Shown here piece by piece: positions 1-8,695 of a DNA stretch of 64,000 bases (position 1 is the stretch's first letter; every line of letters starts with the position of its first letter). The stretch is from positions 1 through 64,000 of the forward strand of contig NZ_AUIC01000005.1 of NCBI RefSeq assembly GCF_000423505.1. The letters are read 5' to 3'. The notes under the pieces were generated by a model, which saw only the letters and a program-made list of their open reading frames with translations, had not been told where the DNA came from and ran no database searches. Position numbers and translations under genes: made by a program. The DNA comes from Pseudoclavibacter soli DSM 23366 (GTDB taxonomy: Bacteria > Actinomycetota > Actinomycetes > Actinomycetales > Microbacteriaceae).

Positions 1-2868
1 CAAGGCGTAGGGCAGGGTGATCTCGGCCCCGTCACCAGCACCGGGAGTGGTCTCGGCGATCACGAGGACTAAGCCGTTGGTGGTCTTGCCGGCCCGGATC
101 GAGACCTGGTCGGGAGTGACGTCGGAGAGCACGAGCCGGTCGACGTCGGCCGAGTTGCTCCAGCTCTCACTGATCGTGTCGTTGCCGTCACCGCGTGCCC
201 AGAGGAACCGGTCGGACCCGTATCCGCCCTCGATCGTGTCGGCCCCGGCCCCGCCAGTGATGGTGTCACTGCCAGCACCCGCGTTGATGGTGTCGTCACC
301 GGTTCCGGCGTCGATGGTGTCGTCGCCCGCGTTCGTGGTGATCGTGTCGTCGCCAGCACCCGCGAACACATGGTCCGCGCTCGCCGAGGTGAGAATGACA
401 TCGTCGTCGGCATTTGCGATGACAAAAGCCGGATGAGAGGTTTCGGTGATGTGGTCTGCCTCCGCCGTTCCGGTTACGACACCGTATGCGGGAACCAGGG
501 AGAGTGTCTCGATGACTTGGTAGGTAGAAGTGCGTTGTTCCTGCAGCTGCAGCGCAATCTGCACGAGTGGATTGTGCTCGGCTGTAGCCAAGCCCAATTC
601 ATGCCATGTGTCGAGAAGTGATGCCGCTCGAATGATTGAGTCCGGATCGTCCGCTGAGACATTTCCGATGGCGCTCACCAGGACAACTTCGGGTATGACA
701 CGAATGGAATCTGTTGCCGCATCGTATGAGAAACCGAAGAGACTGGCATATGCCTCGGATTGGAAGACTGAGGGGTCACCGGTCAGGGCGACAGCCGAGG
801 CTGGGAGCTGCACCGCGATCTTCGAAATGAATGTGCTGACGGTTTCTTGATACAGACTCTCCAGCTGAGCTCCCGCGTTCGGACCGGGATTGGCCCCGCC
901 ACCGCTTGCACGGAAAGGCTGTCCGTGGACCTGCTCCAAGAACGCCAAATGGTCAGCGGCAATATACGGGCCGCGACTTTGCGGTGTGGCACCGGAAACC
1001 CCGGCCCAGTCCAGAACGAAAGACTCCAACGCTTCCCTCGTCTGCACGGCAGTCTGATGCGAAGAGTCGAGTACGAGCTGTCGCAATGAAGCCTGCAGGT
1101 CGGGTCGAGTCGACAGTTCCGTCCACAGATCTCTCACGTTGCCATAGCCACGAACGTCTGGCAGATCCTCCACGTTCGGGTCCACCGACAGCCCAGAGCG
1201 ATCGACAGTAAGAGCCTGATTGTTCTCGAACCAGATATCGTCGACCCGATGTACAGTGCCGTCTGACGTGACGTATGTGCTTCTGTGCGAGATGGTGCTT
1301 CCGGTGACATCCTCGTTGATCTGCTGTGCGTCGAGGTCGATGCGCTCGATGTCGGCGTCGGCGAGCGTGGTGAGCTCTCCCTGATCCGTTTCCCCATCGC
1401 CATCAGCATCCCGCCAGAGCCTGAGCTCGTCATAGATGTCGTCGTTGCTGTCAATGACGCGGTCACCGTTGACATCGTATTGACTCAGTGCGGTGAACCC
1501 ATCGGTCGTCTGGCCGCCGAAGAGCTCAGCCAGATCGTCGATCTTGCCGTTGCCGTTCACATCACGGGCGAGGAATGCGTCGTCCGGAGTGATCCAAGCG
1601 GTGGCCTCTGCAAGCCCATTCGAGTTCAGATCGAAGTGCGCGGACGAATCGTCGAGATCGATGACATCGAGTCCATCGCCATCGAGGTCGAGCACGAGAG
1701 GCGAGACGGGCGGATTGTAGAACACCCCGTCCGGGTCGAGCCAATCAGGGACACCATCAGCGTCACCGTCGAGGAACAGGGACGAGATTCCGTCGAAGGC
1801 ATCGGTGAACAGTGCACCGATCGTCTCAGCTCCAAGGTACCCTCCGATGAGGCCGCCGGTCAGGGCGACGAGGAGCCCGACGGGTCCGGTCGCGGCGATG
1901 CCGGCCGTGGCCAAGCCAGCGAACAACAGAGAAGTCACTGCCGCACCGCCGATGATGCCGCCGAGCTGCTCCCCGCTGAACGAGTTGACTACGTGGGCGG
2001 CGCCCGCGATGTCGCCACGCTGGTACGCGGCCTGGAACTCCTGTGCGTATGAGTAGGCGTCGGCCACTGTCGTGATCACGCCGAAGGCGCCACCGAAACC
2101 CCGGATGGCCGCCGCGTGTTCACGGATGAAACTCGACTCGGTTGACACCCATTGCAGGTCCGGGTGCCCAGTGTTCAAGGCGATGTGGCCGCTCTCATCC
2201 TTGATGATGTACTTCAGCGGTGAGTCAGCGCCGTTGTTGACGTTCGCGATGTCATCTGCCAGATCCGTGGCGATCTTGTTGAACTTCTCGCTACTGGAGG
2301 ACACGTGCTCACGCACCTGCTCAGCATCGGAAGAAGAATTGCTCCCAGCATCGGTCTGGTGCGAAGGATCAGTATCGCTCCCAGCATTGCCTTCACCGGG
2401 CGCCTGAACATCCGGATCGGGAGTCGGGTTGGTCGCGCCCGACGTGTCATCAGCATGGCGAATACTTTCCGGAATCGACAGGTCAGGAGAGAACTTCTCA
2501 GAGTTCAGCGCAGCCGTGTACTGCTCGCCGGCGGCGTGGCTACTCACATCATTGGCAGTAGCCGGCGGCATGTAATCTTCGGCAGCGGTGCTCACCAATT
2601 CGAAACGTGCAAGGCTGTCTCCAGCCGCCTCGACCTGGTCAAGAGTCAACCCATTGATCGACGTGATCGCCGGATTCTCCAGAAGAGCCGGCAACTCAAC
2701 CGTGCCAAAGACACGAGTCGCATCCGCTGAAGCAGTCAATGCCACCACATCGCCCTGCACACCCTCAACAAAACGCTCAGAAGCTGCTGCCCAGAGTCCA
2801 AGCCTCCCACCAGCACCACCATCAGCAGGAACCTCGGGGCTGAAAAGGAGATCCTCAGCAGACTTCAT
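1..2868 (-). CDS. RTX/EF-hand calcium-binding secreted-type protein (3' end outside window)
   Basis: An uninterrupted reading frame runs from the ATG at 2868 off the left edge (956 codons seen). In order it has an N-terminal segment with the motif ELPALLENP near residue 50, a low-complexity linker, a glycine/alanine-rich hydrophobic stretch around residues 300-350, EF-hand-like Asp-rich loops (LDLDGDGLDVIDLDD, DVNGNGKIDD) around residues 390-450, and C-terminal RTX nonapeptides of GAGDDTI type around residues 835-880. The hydrophobic plus EF-hand plus RTX order is that of haemolysin-type calcium-binding proteins. No SD is strong; AAAGAGA lies about 9 nt before the ATG. The frame continues upstream through a TAA into the preceding ORF, so this may be the distal part of a longer broken toxin gene. 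Substrate and target are unknown. Confidence 0.75.
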   Translation of the reverse strand, partial: MKSAEDLLFSPEVPADGGAGGRLGLWAAASERFVEGVQGDVVALTASADATRVFGTVELPALLENPAITSINGLTLDQVEAAGDSLARFELVSTAAEDYMPPATANDVSSHAAGEQYTAALNSEKFSPDLSIPESIRHADDTSGATNPTPDPDVQAPGEGNAGSDTDPSHQTDAGSNSSSDAEQVREHVSSSSEKFNKIATDLADDIANVNNGADSPLKYIIKDESGHIALNTGHPDLQWVSTESSFIREHAAAIRGFGGAFGVITTVADAYSYAQEFQAAYQRGDIAGAAHVVNSFSGEQLGGIIGGAAVTSLLFAGLATAGIAATGPVGLLVALTGGLIGGYLGAETIGALFTDAFDGISSLFLDGDADGVPDWLDPDGVFYNPPVSPLVLDLDGDGLDVIDLDDSSAHFDLNSNGLAEATAWITPDDAFLARDVNGNGKIDDLAELFGGQTTDGFTALSQYDVNGDRVIDSNDDIYDELRLWRDADGDGETDQGELTTLADADIERIDLDAQQINEDVTGSTISHRSTYVTSDGTVHRVDDIWFENNQALTVDRSGLSVDPNVEDLPDVRGYGNVRDLWTELSTRPDLQASLRQLVLDSSHQTAVQTREALESFVLDWAGVSGATPQSRGPYIAADHLAFLEQVHGQPFRASGGGANPGPNAGAQLESLYQETVSTFISKIAVQLPASAVALTGDPSVFQSEAYASLFGFSYDAATDSIRVIPEVVLVSAIGNVSADDPDSIIRAASLLDTWHELGLATAEHNPLVQIALQLQEQRTSTYQVIETLSLVPAYGVVTGTAEADHITETSHPAFVIANADDDVILTSASADHVFAGAGDDTITTNAGDDTIDAGTGDDTINAGAGSDTITGGAGADTIEGGYGSDRFLWARGDGNDTISESWSNSADVDRLVLSDVTPDQVSIRAGKTTNGLVLVIAETTPGAGDGAEITLPYAL

Positions 2869-2967
2869 GGCCTGATCTCTTTGATCTAGAGTAAGCGGCG
2901 CATCTCCGTTTGCCTGCTGAAGATCCCTCGTAAACGAATCCCTGAGAATATCCGTCAGGGCCTTGCG

Positions 2968-3267
2968 TTAGTCGTTGAGGAACTTCCCGACAACACTGTT
3001 GTCAATGATAGCCACATTCCCTTTGTTGGTCTCGGCCAGTTCTTTCGCGAGAGTATTCGTGCCACCGGCCCCGGAGTACAGCACGGTGGTGTACCCACTC
3101 TGCAAGGTATAACCATCGACCTGGTCTGTAGATATCGAGGCGACCAGGTCGTACACCGCACCTCGCAGTTCAGCGCTGGTGATCTCAGATTGGTCGAACC
3201 GTGTTTTGAGATCTTTGAAGAGAGCGTTCGCCTCGTCAAGAGTAAGAGAACCGTTTGATGTCGTCAT
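2968..3267 (-). CDS. Toxin N-terminal segment ended by in-frame TAA
   Basis: This 99-residue product begins MTTSNGSLTLDEAN and contains a VLYSGAGG motif near residue 65. It is in the same frame as the RTX gene; after the TAA at 2968-2970 the frame stays open and reads coding-like sequence (RKALTDILRDSF) into the ATG at 2868. Together the two halves look like one polymorphic-toxin module (a YSG motif followed by ELP-x-L-x-x-NP), which suggests that the stop is a nonsense mutation or marks a split gene. The start overlaps the upstream companion gene's stop as ATGA, so the pair is translationally coupled. The resemblance to NAD-consuming (ADP-ribosyl-cyclase-like) toxin modules is my tentative inference. 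Confidence 0.6.
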   Translation of the reverse strand: MTTSNGSLTLDEANALFKDLKTRFDQSEITSAELRGAVYDLVASISTDQVDGYTLQSGYTTVLYSGAGGTNTLAKELAETNKGNVAIIDNSVVGKFLND

Positions 3268-3812
3268 CAGATCTCCTGCCCTCGGCCTTCGTGGTAGTCG
3301 GCTTCGGTGGGGGTGCCGAAGTCGGTGAGCATGTGACGGGTGCCGTCTTCTTCGATGAAAACGAAGGGTATGCGATTTTGCGGTTGGGATAGGCCGAGAA
3401 GACTGCTGCGTCGCATCAGGGTTCCTTCGATGGCGAGCAGCCGGGCCTGACGCTCCTGGCCCGGTGAGGTGAACACTGCGTCGGGAACCTCCTTGAGAGG
3501 CGGTGAAGCGCGTCTGCCGTCGATTTCCAAGGCTGGATGATCTCTCGTTGTGCCGAAGCGGGCGAATCTGAGGACATAGGCAAAATGCCCAGTGTCAGGG
3601 TCCTGGTCTATATGGTCTTCCTCCAGAAGGTCGAAGGGGATGCGCCAATCACCCCAGCGCAATTCACTGACCGTCTCGTCTGGTTCGTCGATGTCGCGTT
3701 GCAGGCTCGTCCAGAAGATCACTTCCGCATCCCGGTTGAGATCGACAGTACGGAAGCCTCCGGGTGTGCGTGCACTCTGCACCCGATCCGGGATGTCATA
3801 ATTATGGAACAT
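3142..3812 (-). repeat. Tandem repeat unit 1 (pairs with 3957-4624)
   Basis: This block is repeated at an offset of 815 bp (unit 2 at 3957-4624). The repeat covers one companion gene plus about 125 bp of toxin 5' coding sequence. The two units are nearly identical at the nucleotide level around the companion 3' end and the ATGA junction (for example at 3268-3330 against 4083-4145), are more diverged in the middle, and differ by one codon in companion length. Confidence 0.8.
3267..3812 (-). CDS. Companion protein of the toxin, copy 1 (candidate immunity/chaperone)
   Basis: A 181-residue protein I do not recognise, rich in charged and aromatic residues and without membrane segments or a signal peptide. 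The start MFHNYDIPDR is chosen over a longer frame because copy 2 begins at the same point and a purine-rich AGGGGAAAG lies just upstream. It overlaps the toxin start by ATGA. Its C-terminal 60 residues are almost identical to copy 2, whereas residues 11-20, about 62-75 and about 90-105 differ. Tight coupling and duplication with local divergence fit an immunity or chaperone protein of a polymorphic toxin, but the position upstream of the toxin is less usual for immunity genes. Confidence 0.6.
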   Translation of the reverse strand: MFHNYDIPDRVQSARTPGGFRTVDLNRDAEVIFWTSLQRDIDEPDETVSELRWGDWRIPFDLLEEDHIDQDPDTGHFAYVLRFARFGTTRDHPALEIDGRRASPPLKEVPDAVFTSPGQERQARLLAIEGTLMRRSSLLGLSQPQNRIPFVFIEEDGTRHMLTDFGTPTEADYHEGRGQEI

Positions 3813-3881
3813 GTGTGGTGGCTCTTTCCCCTCAACAGCACTGCATGGTGACAGCAGAATCATATCCCAAACACAGGCCAA

Positions 3882-4082
3882 TCAGCGCTGTTCCTGTACG
3901 GGGAACTCACTAGTCGAGTCGACCATCCGCTGCCCAGTCTGTGGGGATTGGGGTGCGACCAGACCGTACACTGCACCTCGCAGTTCAGCGTTGGTGATCT
4001 CAGATTGGTCGAACTGTGTTTTGAGGTCTTCGAGAAGGGTGGTCGCCTCGTCAAGGGTAAGAGAACTGTTTGATGTCGTCAT
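3882..4082 (-). pseudogene. Truncated second copy of the toxin N-terminus
   Basis: A 66-residue frame beginning MTTSNSSLTLDEATT. Its first ~43 residues closely match the N-terminus of the toxin segment at 2968-3267; after LRGAVYGLVA the match stops and an unrelated tail of about 23 residues runs to a stop. It starts by ATGA overlap with companion copy 2, the same arrangement as the downstream pair. This is best read as the remnant left by a tandem duplication or recombination that lost the rest of the toxin. An independent function for a 66-residue peptide cannot be excluded. Confidence 0.6.
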
Positions 4083-4624
4083 CAGATCTCCTGTCCTCGG
4101 CCTTCGTGGTAGTCGGCTTCGGTGGGGGTGCCGAAGTCGGTGAGCCTGTAGCGGGTGCCGTCTTCTTCGATGAATACGAAGGGTATGCGATTTTGTGGTT
4201 GGGATAGGCCGAGAAGACTGCTGCTGCGCATCAGGGTTCCTTCGATGGCGAGCAGCCGGGCCTGACGCTCCTGCTCTGGGGAGGCGAACACCGCATCGGA
4301 AACCTTCTTGAGCGGGGGCAGTGGCAGTTTGTTGCCATCGATTTTCAGAGCGGAGCGTCTCCGGGTGGTGCCGAAGCGGGCGAATCCGAGGAAATAGGTG
4401 AAAAGCCCGGTCTCAGGGTCCAAACTTGGCTCGAGCCTTTGGTCGAAGGGGATGCGCCAGTCGCCCCAGCGCAACTCGCTGACCGTCTCGTCCGGTTCGT
4501 CGATGTCGCGTTGGAGGCTGGTCCAGAAGATCACTTCCGCATCCCGTCCGAGATCAATCGTGCGAAACCCTTCGGATGTGCGCCGTGGGTCTTTCCGATC
4601 CGGCACCTCGTAGTTGTGGAACAT
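3957..4624 (-). repeat. Tandem repeat unit 2 (pairs with 3142-3812)
   Basis: The second copy of the companion-gene/toxin-start repeat described at 3142-3812. Homology ends inside the toxin frame at about 3957, where the truncated toxin remnant acquires its unrelated tail. Confidence 0.8.
4082..4624 (-). CDS. Companion protein of the toxin, copy 2 (candidate immunity/chaperone)
   Basis: A 180-residue paralogue of the protein at 3267-3812, starting MFHNYEVPDR with a strong purine-rich SD (GGGGGAAGGG) upstream. Shared blocks include AEVIFWTSLQRDIDEPDE in the N-terminal third and QNRIPFVFIEEDGT near the C-terminus. It is the first gene of the minus-strand island, so its promoter should lie in 4625-4806. 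If these are immunity proteins, an extra diverged copy beside a toxin remnant would fit an orphan immunity gene kept after the toxin partner was lost. Confidence 0.6.
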   Translation of the reverse strand: MFHNYEVPDRKDPRRTSEGFRTIDLGRDAEVIFWTSLQRDIDEPDETVSELRWGDWRIPFDQRLEPSLDPETGLFTYFLGFARFGTTRRRSALKIDGNKLPLPPLKKVSDAVFASPEQERQARLLAIEGTLMRSSSLLGLSQPQNRIPFVFIEEDGTRYRLTDFGTPTEADYHEGRGQEI

Positions 4625-4806
4625 GCGCGGTGAACCCTTCCCCCTCAACGGTGCTGCGTAGTGTTCTGCTCGGTGAGCAGAAATCATTCGCCATCGTAGT
4701 CACCCGGTGTCTGCTCCTCAGAGTCGTCGGTGAGTCCGACTCGCGCGGGTTGCCGCGCGCCCGGGGCCGCCCGAGGAACATCTGCTGATCGACAGGCGGA
4801 GCGTGC

Positions 4807-4835
4807 TTGAGCCGGCGCACGCGCTCTGTCAGAAT
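4807..4835 (+). promoter_or_regulatory. Probable promoter of the ABC exporter operon
   Basis: TTGAGC (4807-4812) and CAGAAT (4830-4835) are separated by exactly 17 bp, a good sigma-70-type match. A start about 7 nt downstream would leave a leader of about 38 nt before the ATG at 4880. Confidence 0.55.
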
Positions 4836-4879
4836 CGATGCTCCGGCGGCTCCCCCGAATCCCGCCCAGAGAGAAGCTC

Positions 4880-6613
4880 ATGACTCTGCTGCGCGTGCTC
4901 CTGCGATACTCCCGCCGTTATTGGGCGTGGATCGTCGCGGTCTTCGCGCTGCAGCTGATCTCGACCATGGCCGCGCTGTATCTGCCGAGCCTCAACGCCG
5001 AGATCATCGACGACGGCGTCAGCACCGGCGACACCGCCCTGATCTGGGGCCTCGGCGGCCGGATGCTGCTCGTCTGCCTCGTGCAGGTGGTCACCGCGGT
5101 CGCCGCCATCTGGTTCGGTGCCCGCACGGCCATGGCGATCGGCCGCGACCTGCGCCGCGACCTGTTCGACACGGTCACCGCCATGAGCGAGCAGCAGGTG
5201 CGACTGTTCGGCTCTCCGACGCTGATCACCCGCGGCACCAACGACATTCAGCAGGTGCAGATGCTCGCGTTGATGACCCTCAACTTCATGGTCTCGACGC
5301 CGATCATGTGCATCGGCGGCATCGTGATGGCCCTGCGCGAAGACGTGGGCCTCTCGTGGTTGGTGTGGACGTCGGTGCCGCTGCTGCTGGTCATCGTGGG
5401 CTTCCTGGTCGCGAGGCTCATGCCGCTGTTCCGCACGGTGCAGGAGCGCATCGACGGCATCAACGGCGTGCTGCGCGAGCAGATCATCGGCATCCGCGTG
5501 GTGCGGGCATTCGTGCGCGAGCCGCATGAGACCAGGCGCTTCGCCGAGGCGAACAGGCGGCTCACCGACGTCTCGATCCGCGTGGGGCAGCTGTTCGTGC
5601 TCATGTTCCCGGTGATCGGCATGGTGCTGCACCTGGCCACGGCGGCCGTGCTCTGGTTCGGCGGCCAGCGGGTGGATGCGGGGGTCATGCAGGTCGGTTC
5701 GCTCACCGCGTTCCTGCAGTACCTGCTGCAGATCCTGATGGCCGTGATGATGGGCACCTTCATGGCCATGATGGTGCCCCGCGCCATCGTGTGCGCCGAG
5801 CGCGTCGACGAGGTGCTGCGCGTCGACCCCGAGCAGGCCGAGCCCGAAACCGTGCGCGAGGTGCCGCGCACCGGAGTCGTCGAGTTCCGTGACGTGGAGT
5901 TCCGCTACCCGGGTGCCGAACGCCCCGTGCTCTCGGGCATCTCGTTTCGCGCGGTGCCGGGCCAGACCACGGCGATTGTCGGCTCGACGGGGTCGGGAAA
6001 GACCACCCTGCTGGGCCTCATCCCGCGCCTGATGCAGGCCAGCGGCGGCGAGGTGCTCGTCGACGGGGTGCCGGTGGCCGACCTCGCCCGTGCACAGCTC
6101 GCCGAACGAGTCAGCCTGGTCACGCAACGGCCATACCTGTTCTCGGGCACCATCGCCAGCAACCTGCGCTTCGGCCGCGAAGACGCCACCGACGACGAAC
6201 TGTGGCACGCCCTGACAGTCGCGCAGGCGGCCGATTTCGTGCGCGAGCAGCCCGAGGGCCTCGAGCGCCGTGTCTCGCAGGGCGGCACGAACGTCTCGGG
6301 TGGCCAACGCCAGCGCCTGTGCATCGCGCGCACACTCGTGGCAAGGCCAGACATCTACCTGTTCGACGACTCGTTCTCGGCGCTCGACGTCGCCACCGAC
6401 GCACGCCTGCGCAAGGCGCTCGCCCCCGAGCTCGCCGACGCCACGGCCATCATCGTCGCCCAGCGCATCTCGACGGTGATGGGCGCCGACCAGATCATCG
6501 TGCTCGACGACGGCCACATCGTCGGCCAGGGCACGCACGACGAGCTGCTGGCCGCCAACGAGACCTACCAGCAGATCGTCGCCTCGCAGATCTCCGCGCA
6601 GGAGGAGGCGTGA
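4880..6613 (+). CDS. ABC exporter subunit 1 (degenerate-site half)
   Basis: A 577-residue half-transporter of the type IV (ABCB-like) exporter fold: six-helix membrane domain (about residues 1-310) followed by an ATPase domain with Walker A GSTGSGKTT (~368), signature VSGGQRQ (~471) and Walker B ending LFDDSFSALD (~495). The residue after the Walker B Asp is Asp rather than Glu, and the switch His is Gln (VAQRIST, ~525). These are the hallmarks of the degenerate half of heterodimeric exporters such as TM287/288. The start at 4880 is preferred over the upstream ATG at 4838 because it begins directly before the first membrane helix and follows AGAGAG. Its stop overlaps the next gene (TGATG). 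Substrate unknown, probably drugs, lipids or peptides. Confidence 0.9.
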   Translation: MTLLRVLLRYSRRYWAWIVAVFALQLISTMAALYLPSLNAEIIDDGVSTGDTALIWGLGGRMLLVCLVQVVTAVAAIWFGARTAMAIGRDLRRDLFDTVTAMSEQQVRLFGSPTLITRGTNDIQQVQMLALMTLNFMVSTPIMCIGGIVMALREDVGLSWLVWTSVPLLLVIVGFLVARLMPLFRTVQERIDGINGVLREQIIGIRVVRAFVREPHETRRFAEANRRLTDVSIRVGQLFVLMFPVIGMVLHLATAAVLWFGGQRVDAGVMQVGSLTAFLQYLLQILMAVMMGTFMAMMVPRAIVCAERVDEVLRVDPEQAEPETVREVPRTGVVEFRDVEFRYPGAERPVLSGISFRAVPGQTTAIVGSTGSGKTTLLGLIPRLMQASGGEVLVDGVPVADLARAQLAERVSLVTQRPYLFSGTIASNLRFGREDATDDELWHALTVAQAADFVREQPEGLERRVSQGGTNVSGGQRQRLCIARTLVARPDIYLFDDSFSALDVATDARLRKALAPELADATAIIVAQRISTVMGADQIIVLDDGHIVGQGTHDELLAANETYQQIVASQISAQEEA

Positions 6614-8610
6614 TGAGCGAACGCGACCCACAGCCCACGGCCGAGGAGCGCACCAAGCCGCTCGCGCATCCAGCTGATGACGAAGACGACGAGCCGAGCA
6701 CCCCGCCACCCGCCGACATGTTCGGCGACAGCGCGGTGACCAAGAAGGCCGAACACTTCTGGCCGGCCGCGAAGCGTCTGTTCGGCCTGCTCGCCCCCTT
6801 CAAATGGGGCATGGTGCTGGTGCTCGCGCTGGTCAGCGCATCGGTGGTGCTGAACGTCTGGGCGCCGAAGGTGCTCGGTCAGGCCATGGACGTGATCTTC
6901 AACGGCGTGATCGGCGGCCAGCTGCCGGCCGGCGTCTCGAAGGACCAGTTCGTCGAGGGCCTGCGCGCGCAGGGTGAGAACCAGATGGCCGACATGCTCG
7001 CGGGCATCGACGTGGTGCCCGGGGTCGGCATCGACTTCACCCGGCTCGGCACCATCATCCTGATCGTGCTGGGCATGTACGTGATCTCGTCGTTCTTCAT
7101 GTGGGCGCAGGGCTGGGTGATCAACCGACTCGTGATGCGCGCGGTGCGCGATCTGCGCGATCGGGTCGAGGCCAAGCTCAACGCCCTGCCGCTGGGGTAC
7201 TTCGACACCCGCAAGCGCGGTGACCTGCTCTCGCGGGTGACCAACGACGTCGACAACATCCAGAACGCGCTGCAGCAGGCCTTCGCGCAGCTCGTGCAGT
7301 CGGCGCTCACCGTGGTCGGCATCACCGTGATGATGTTCGTGGTGTCGTGGCAGCTGGCGCTGGTCGCCCTGCTCGCGCTGCCCGTCGTCGCCGTCGTCAC
7401 CGGCGTGATCGGGGTGCGCTCGCAGCGGCTGTTCGCGGCGCAGTGGAAGGAGACCGGGGCGCTCAACGGCACCATCGAGGAGTCGTTCTCGGGGCATGAC
7501 CTGGTCACCGTCTTCGGCCGTCGCGACGAGATGGCGGCCGGCTTCAGGGGCTCGAACGAGCGGCTCTACGAGGCGAGCGCGGGCGCGCAGTTCGTCTCGG
7601 GCATGATGATGCCGGTCATGCAGTTCGTGTCGTACCTCTCATATGTGGGCATCGCCGTGCTCGGCGGCCTCAAGGTGGCCACCGGCTCCATGACGCTGGG
7701 CGACGCAACGGCGTTCATCCAGTACTCCCGCGAGTTCACCCAGCCCCTGTCGCAGATGGCCGGCATGGCCAACATGCTGCAGTCGGGCATCGCCTCGGCC
7801 GAGCGCACCTTCGAGCTGCTCGACGCCGACGAGCAGCAGCCCGACCATGTGAGCGCCGAGCTGCCCGCCTCGCCCAGGGGGCGGGTCACCTTCGAGGATG
7901 TGAGCTTCAGCTACACCGACGATCCCTTGATCGAGCACCTCTCGTTCGAGGCGCGCCCCGGTGAGACGGTCGCCATCGTCGGCCCCACCGGCGCGGGCAA
8001 GACCACCCTGGTGAATCTCATCATGCGGTTCTACGAGCTGACCGGCGGGCGCATCCTGCTCGACGGCATCAACATCACCGAGCTGAGCCGGAGCGATCTG
8101 CGCGGGCACACCGGCATGGTGCTGCAAGACACCTGGCTGTTCACGGGCACGATCCGCGACAACATCCGCTACGGGCGGCTCGACGCCACCGACGAAGAGG
8201 TGGTGGCCGCAGCTCGGGCCACGTTCGTCGACCGCTTCGTGCGGCAGCTGCCCGAGGGGTACGACACGGTCATCGACGAGGATGGCGGCAGCATCTCGGC
8301 CGGCGAGCGCCAGTTGATCACCATCGCGCGGGCCTTTTTGGCCCGGCCCAGTCTGCTCATCCTCGACGAGGCCACCTCGGCGGTCGACACCCGCACCGAA
8401 CTGCTGGTGCAGCACGCCATGGCGGCGCTGCGCGCCGATCGCACCTCGTTCGTGATCGCGCACCGGCTGTCGACCATTCGCGATGCCGACACCATTCTGG
8501 TCATGGAGCACGGGCGCATCGTCGAGCAGGGGTCGCATGCCGAGCTGCTCGCCGCGCGGGGCGCCTACCACCAGCTCTACATGAGCCAGTTCGAGGGTGC
8601 CGCCGGCTGA
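6613..8610 (+). CDS. ABC exporter subunit 2 (catalytic half)
   Basis: A 665-residue partner of the preceding half-transporter. An acidic, proline-rich cytoplasmic tail of about 55 residues precedes the six-helix membrane domain. The ATPase domain has Walker A GPTGAGKTT (~457), a non-canonical signature ISAGERQ (~560), intact Walker B ILDEATSAVD (~582) and the switch His (IAHRLST, ~614). An intact Glu and His here with their loss in subunit 1 predict one working and one degenerate ATP site in the heterodimer. The genes overlap by one base and must be co-translated. Confidence 0.92.
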   Translation: MSERDPQPTAEERTKPLAHPADDEDDEPSTPPPADMFGDSAVTKKAEHFWPAAKRLFGLLAPFKWGMVLVLALVSASVVLNVWAPKVLGQAMDVIFNGVIGGQLPAGVSKDQFVEGLRAQGENQMADMLAGIDVVPGVGIDFTRLGTIILIVLGMYVISSFFMWAQGWVINRLVMRAVRDLRDRVEAKLNALPLGYFDTRKRGDLLSRVTNDVDNIQNALQQAFAQLVQSALTVVGITVMMFVVSWQLALVALLALPVVAVVTGVIGVRSQRLFAAQWKETGALNGTIEESFSGHDLVTVFGRRDEMAAGFRGSNERLYEASAGAQFVSGMMMPVMQFVSYLSYVGIAVLGGLKVATGSMTLGDATAFIQYSREFTQPLSQMAGMANMLQSGIASAERTFELLDADEQQPDHVSAELPASPRGRVTFEDVSFSYTDDPLIEHLSFEARPGETVAIVGPTGAGKTTLVNLIMRFYELTGGRILLDGINITELSRSDLRGHTGMVLQDTWLFTGTIRDNIRYGRLDATDEEVVAAARATFVDRFVRQLPEGYDTVIDEDGGSISAGERQLITIARAFLARPSLLILDEATSAVDTRTELLVQHAMAALRADRTSFVIAHRLSTIRDADTILVMEHGRIVEQGSHAELLAARGAYHQLYMSQFEGAAG

Positions 8611-8695
8611 TCGGGCCTCGCCTCGCCACGCGGCACGACGTGCAGACTCGTGCGCGGCGAATATGCTGGAGTGCGAGCCGAATCAGAGGAGTCTC

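Noticed and set aside
240-370. Regular short repeats that could suggest a CRISPR or minisatellite
   Set aside because: They are codon-level repeats encoding RTX nonapeptides in frame; there are no spacers. No CRISPR array was seen anywhere in the window.
17-2407. Several plus-strand frames over the first 2.4 kb
   Set aside because: They are shadows of the RTX gene, which reads without stops on the minus strand and shows RTX and EF-hand repeats.
4829-6709. Long open frame (626 codons) on the minus strand opposite the ABC exporter
   Set aside because: It mirrors the high-GC codon pattern of the ABC gene, has His/Arg/Ala-rich low-complexity translation and no recognisable domain; the plus-strand frame has full ABC motifs.
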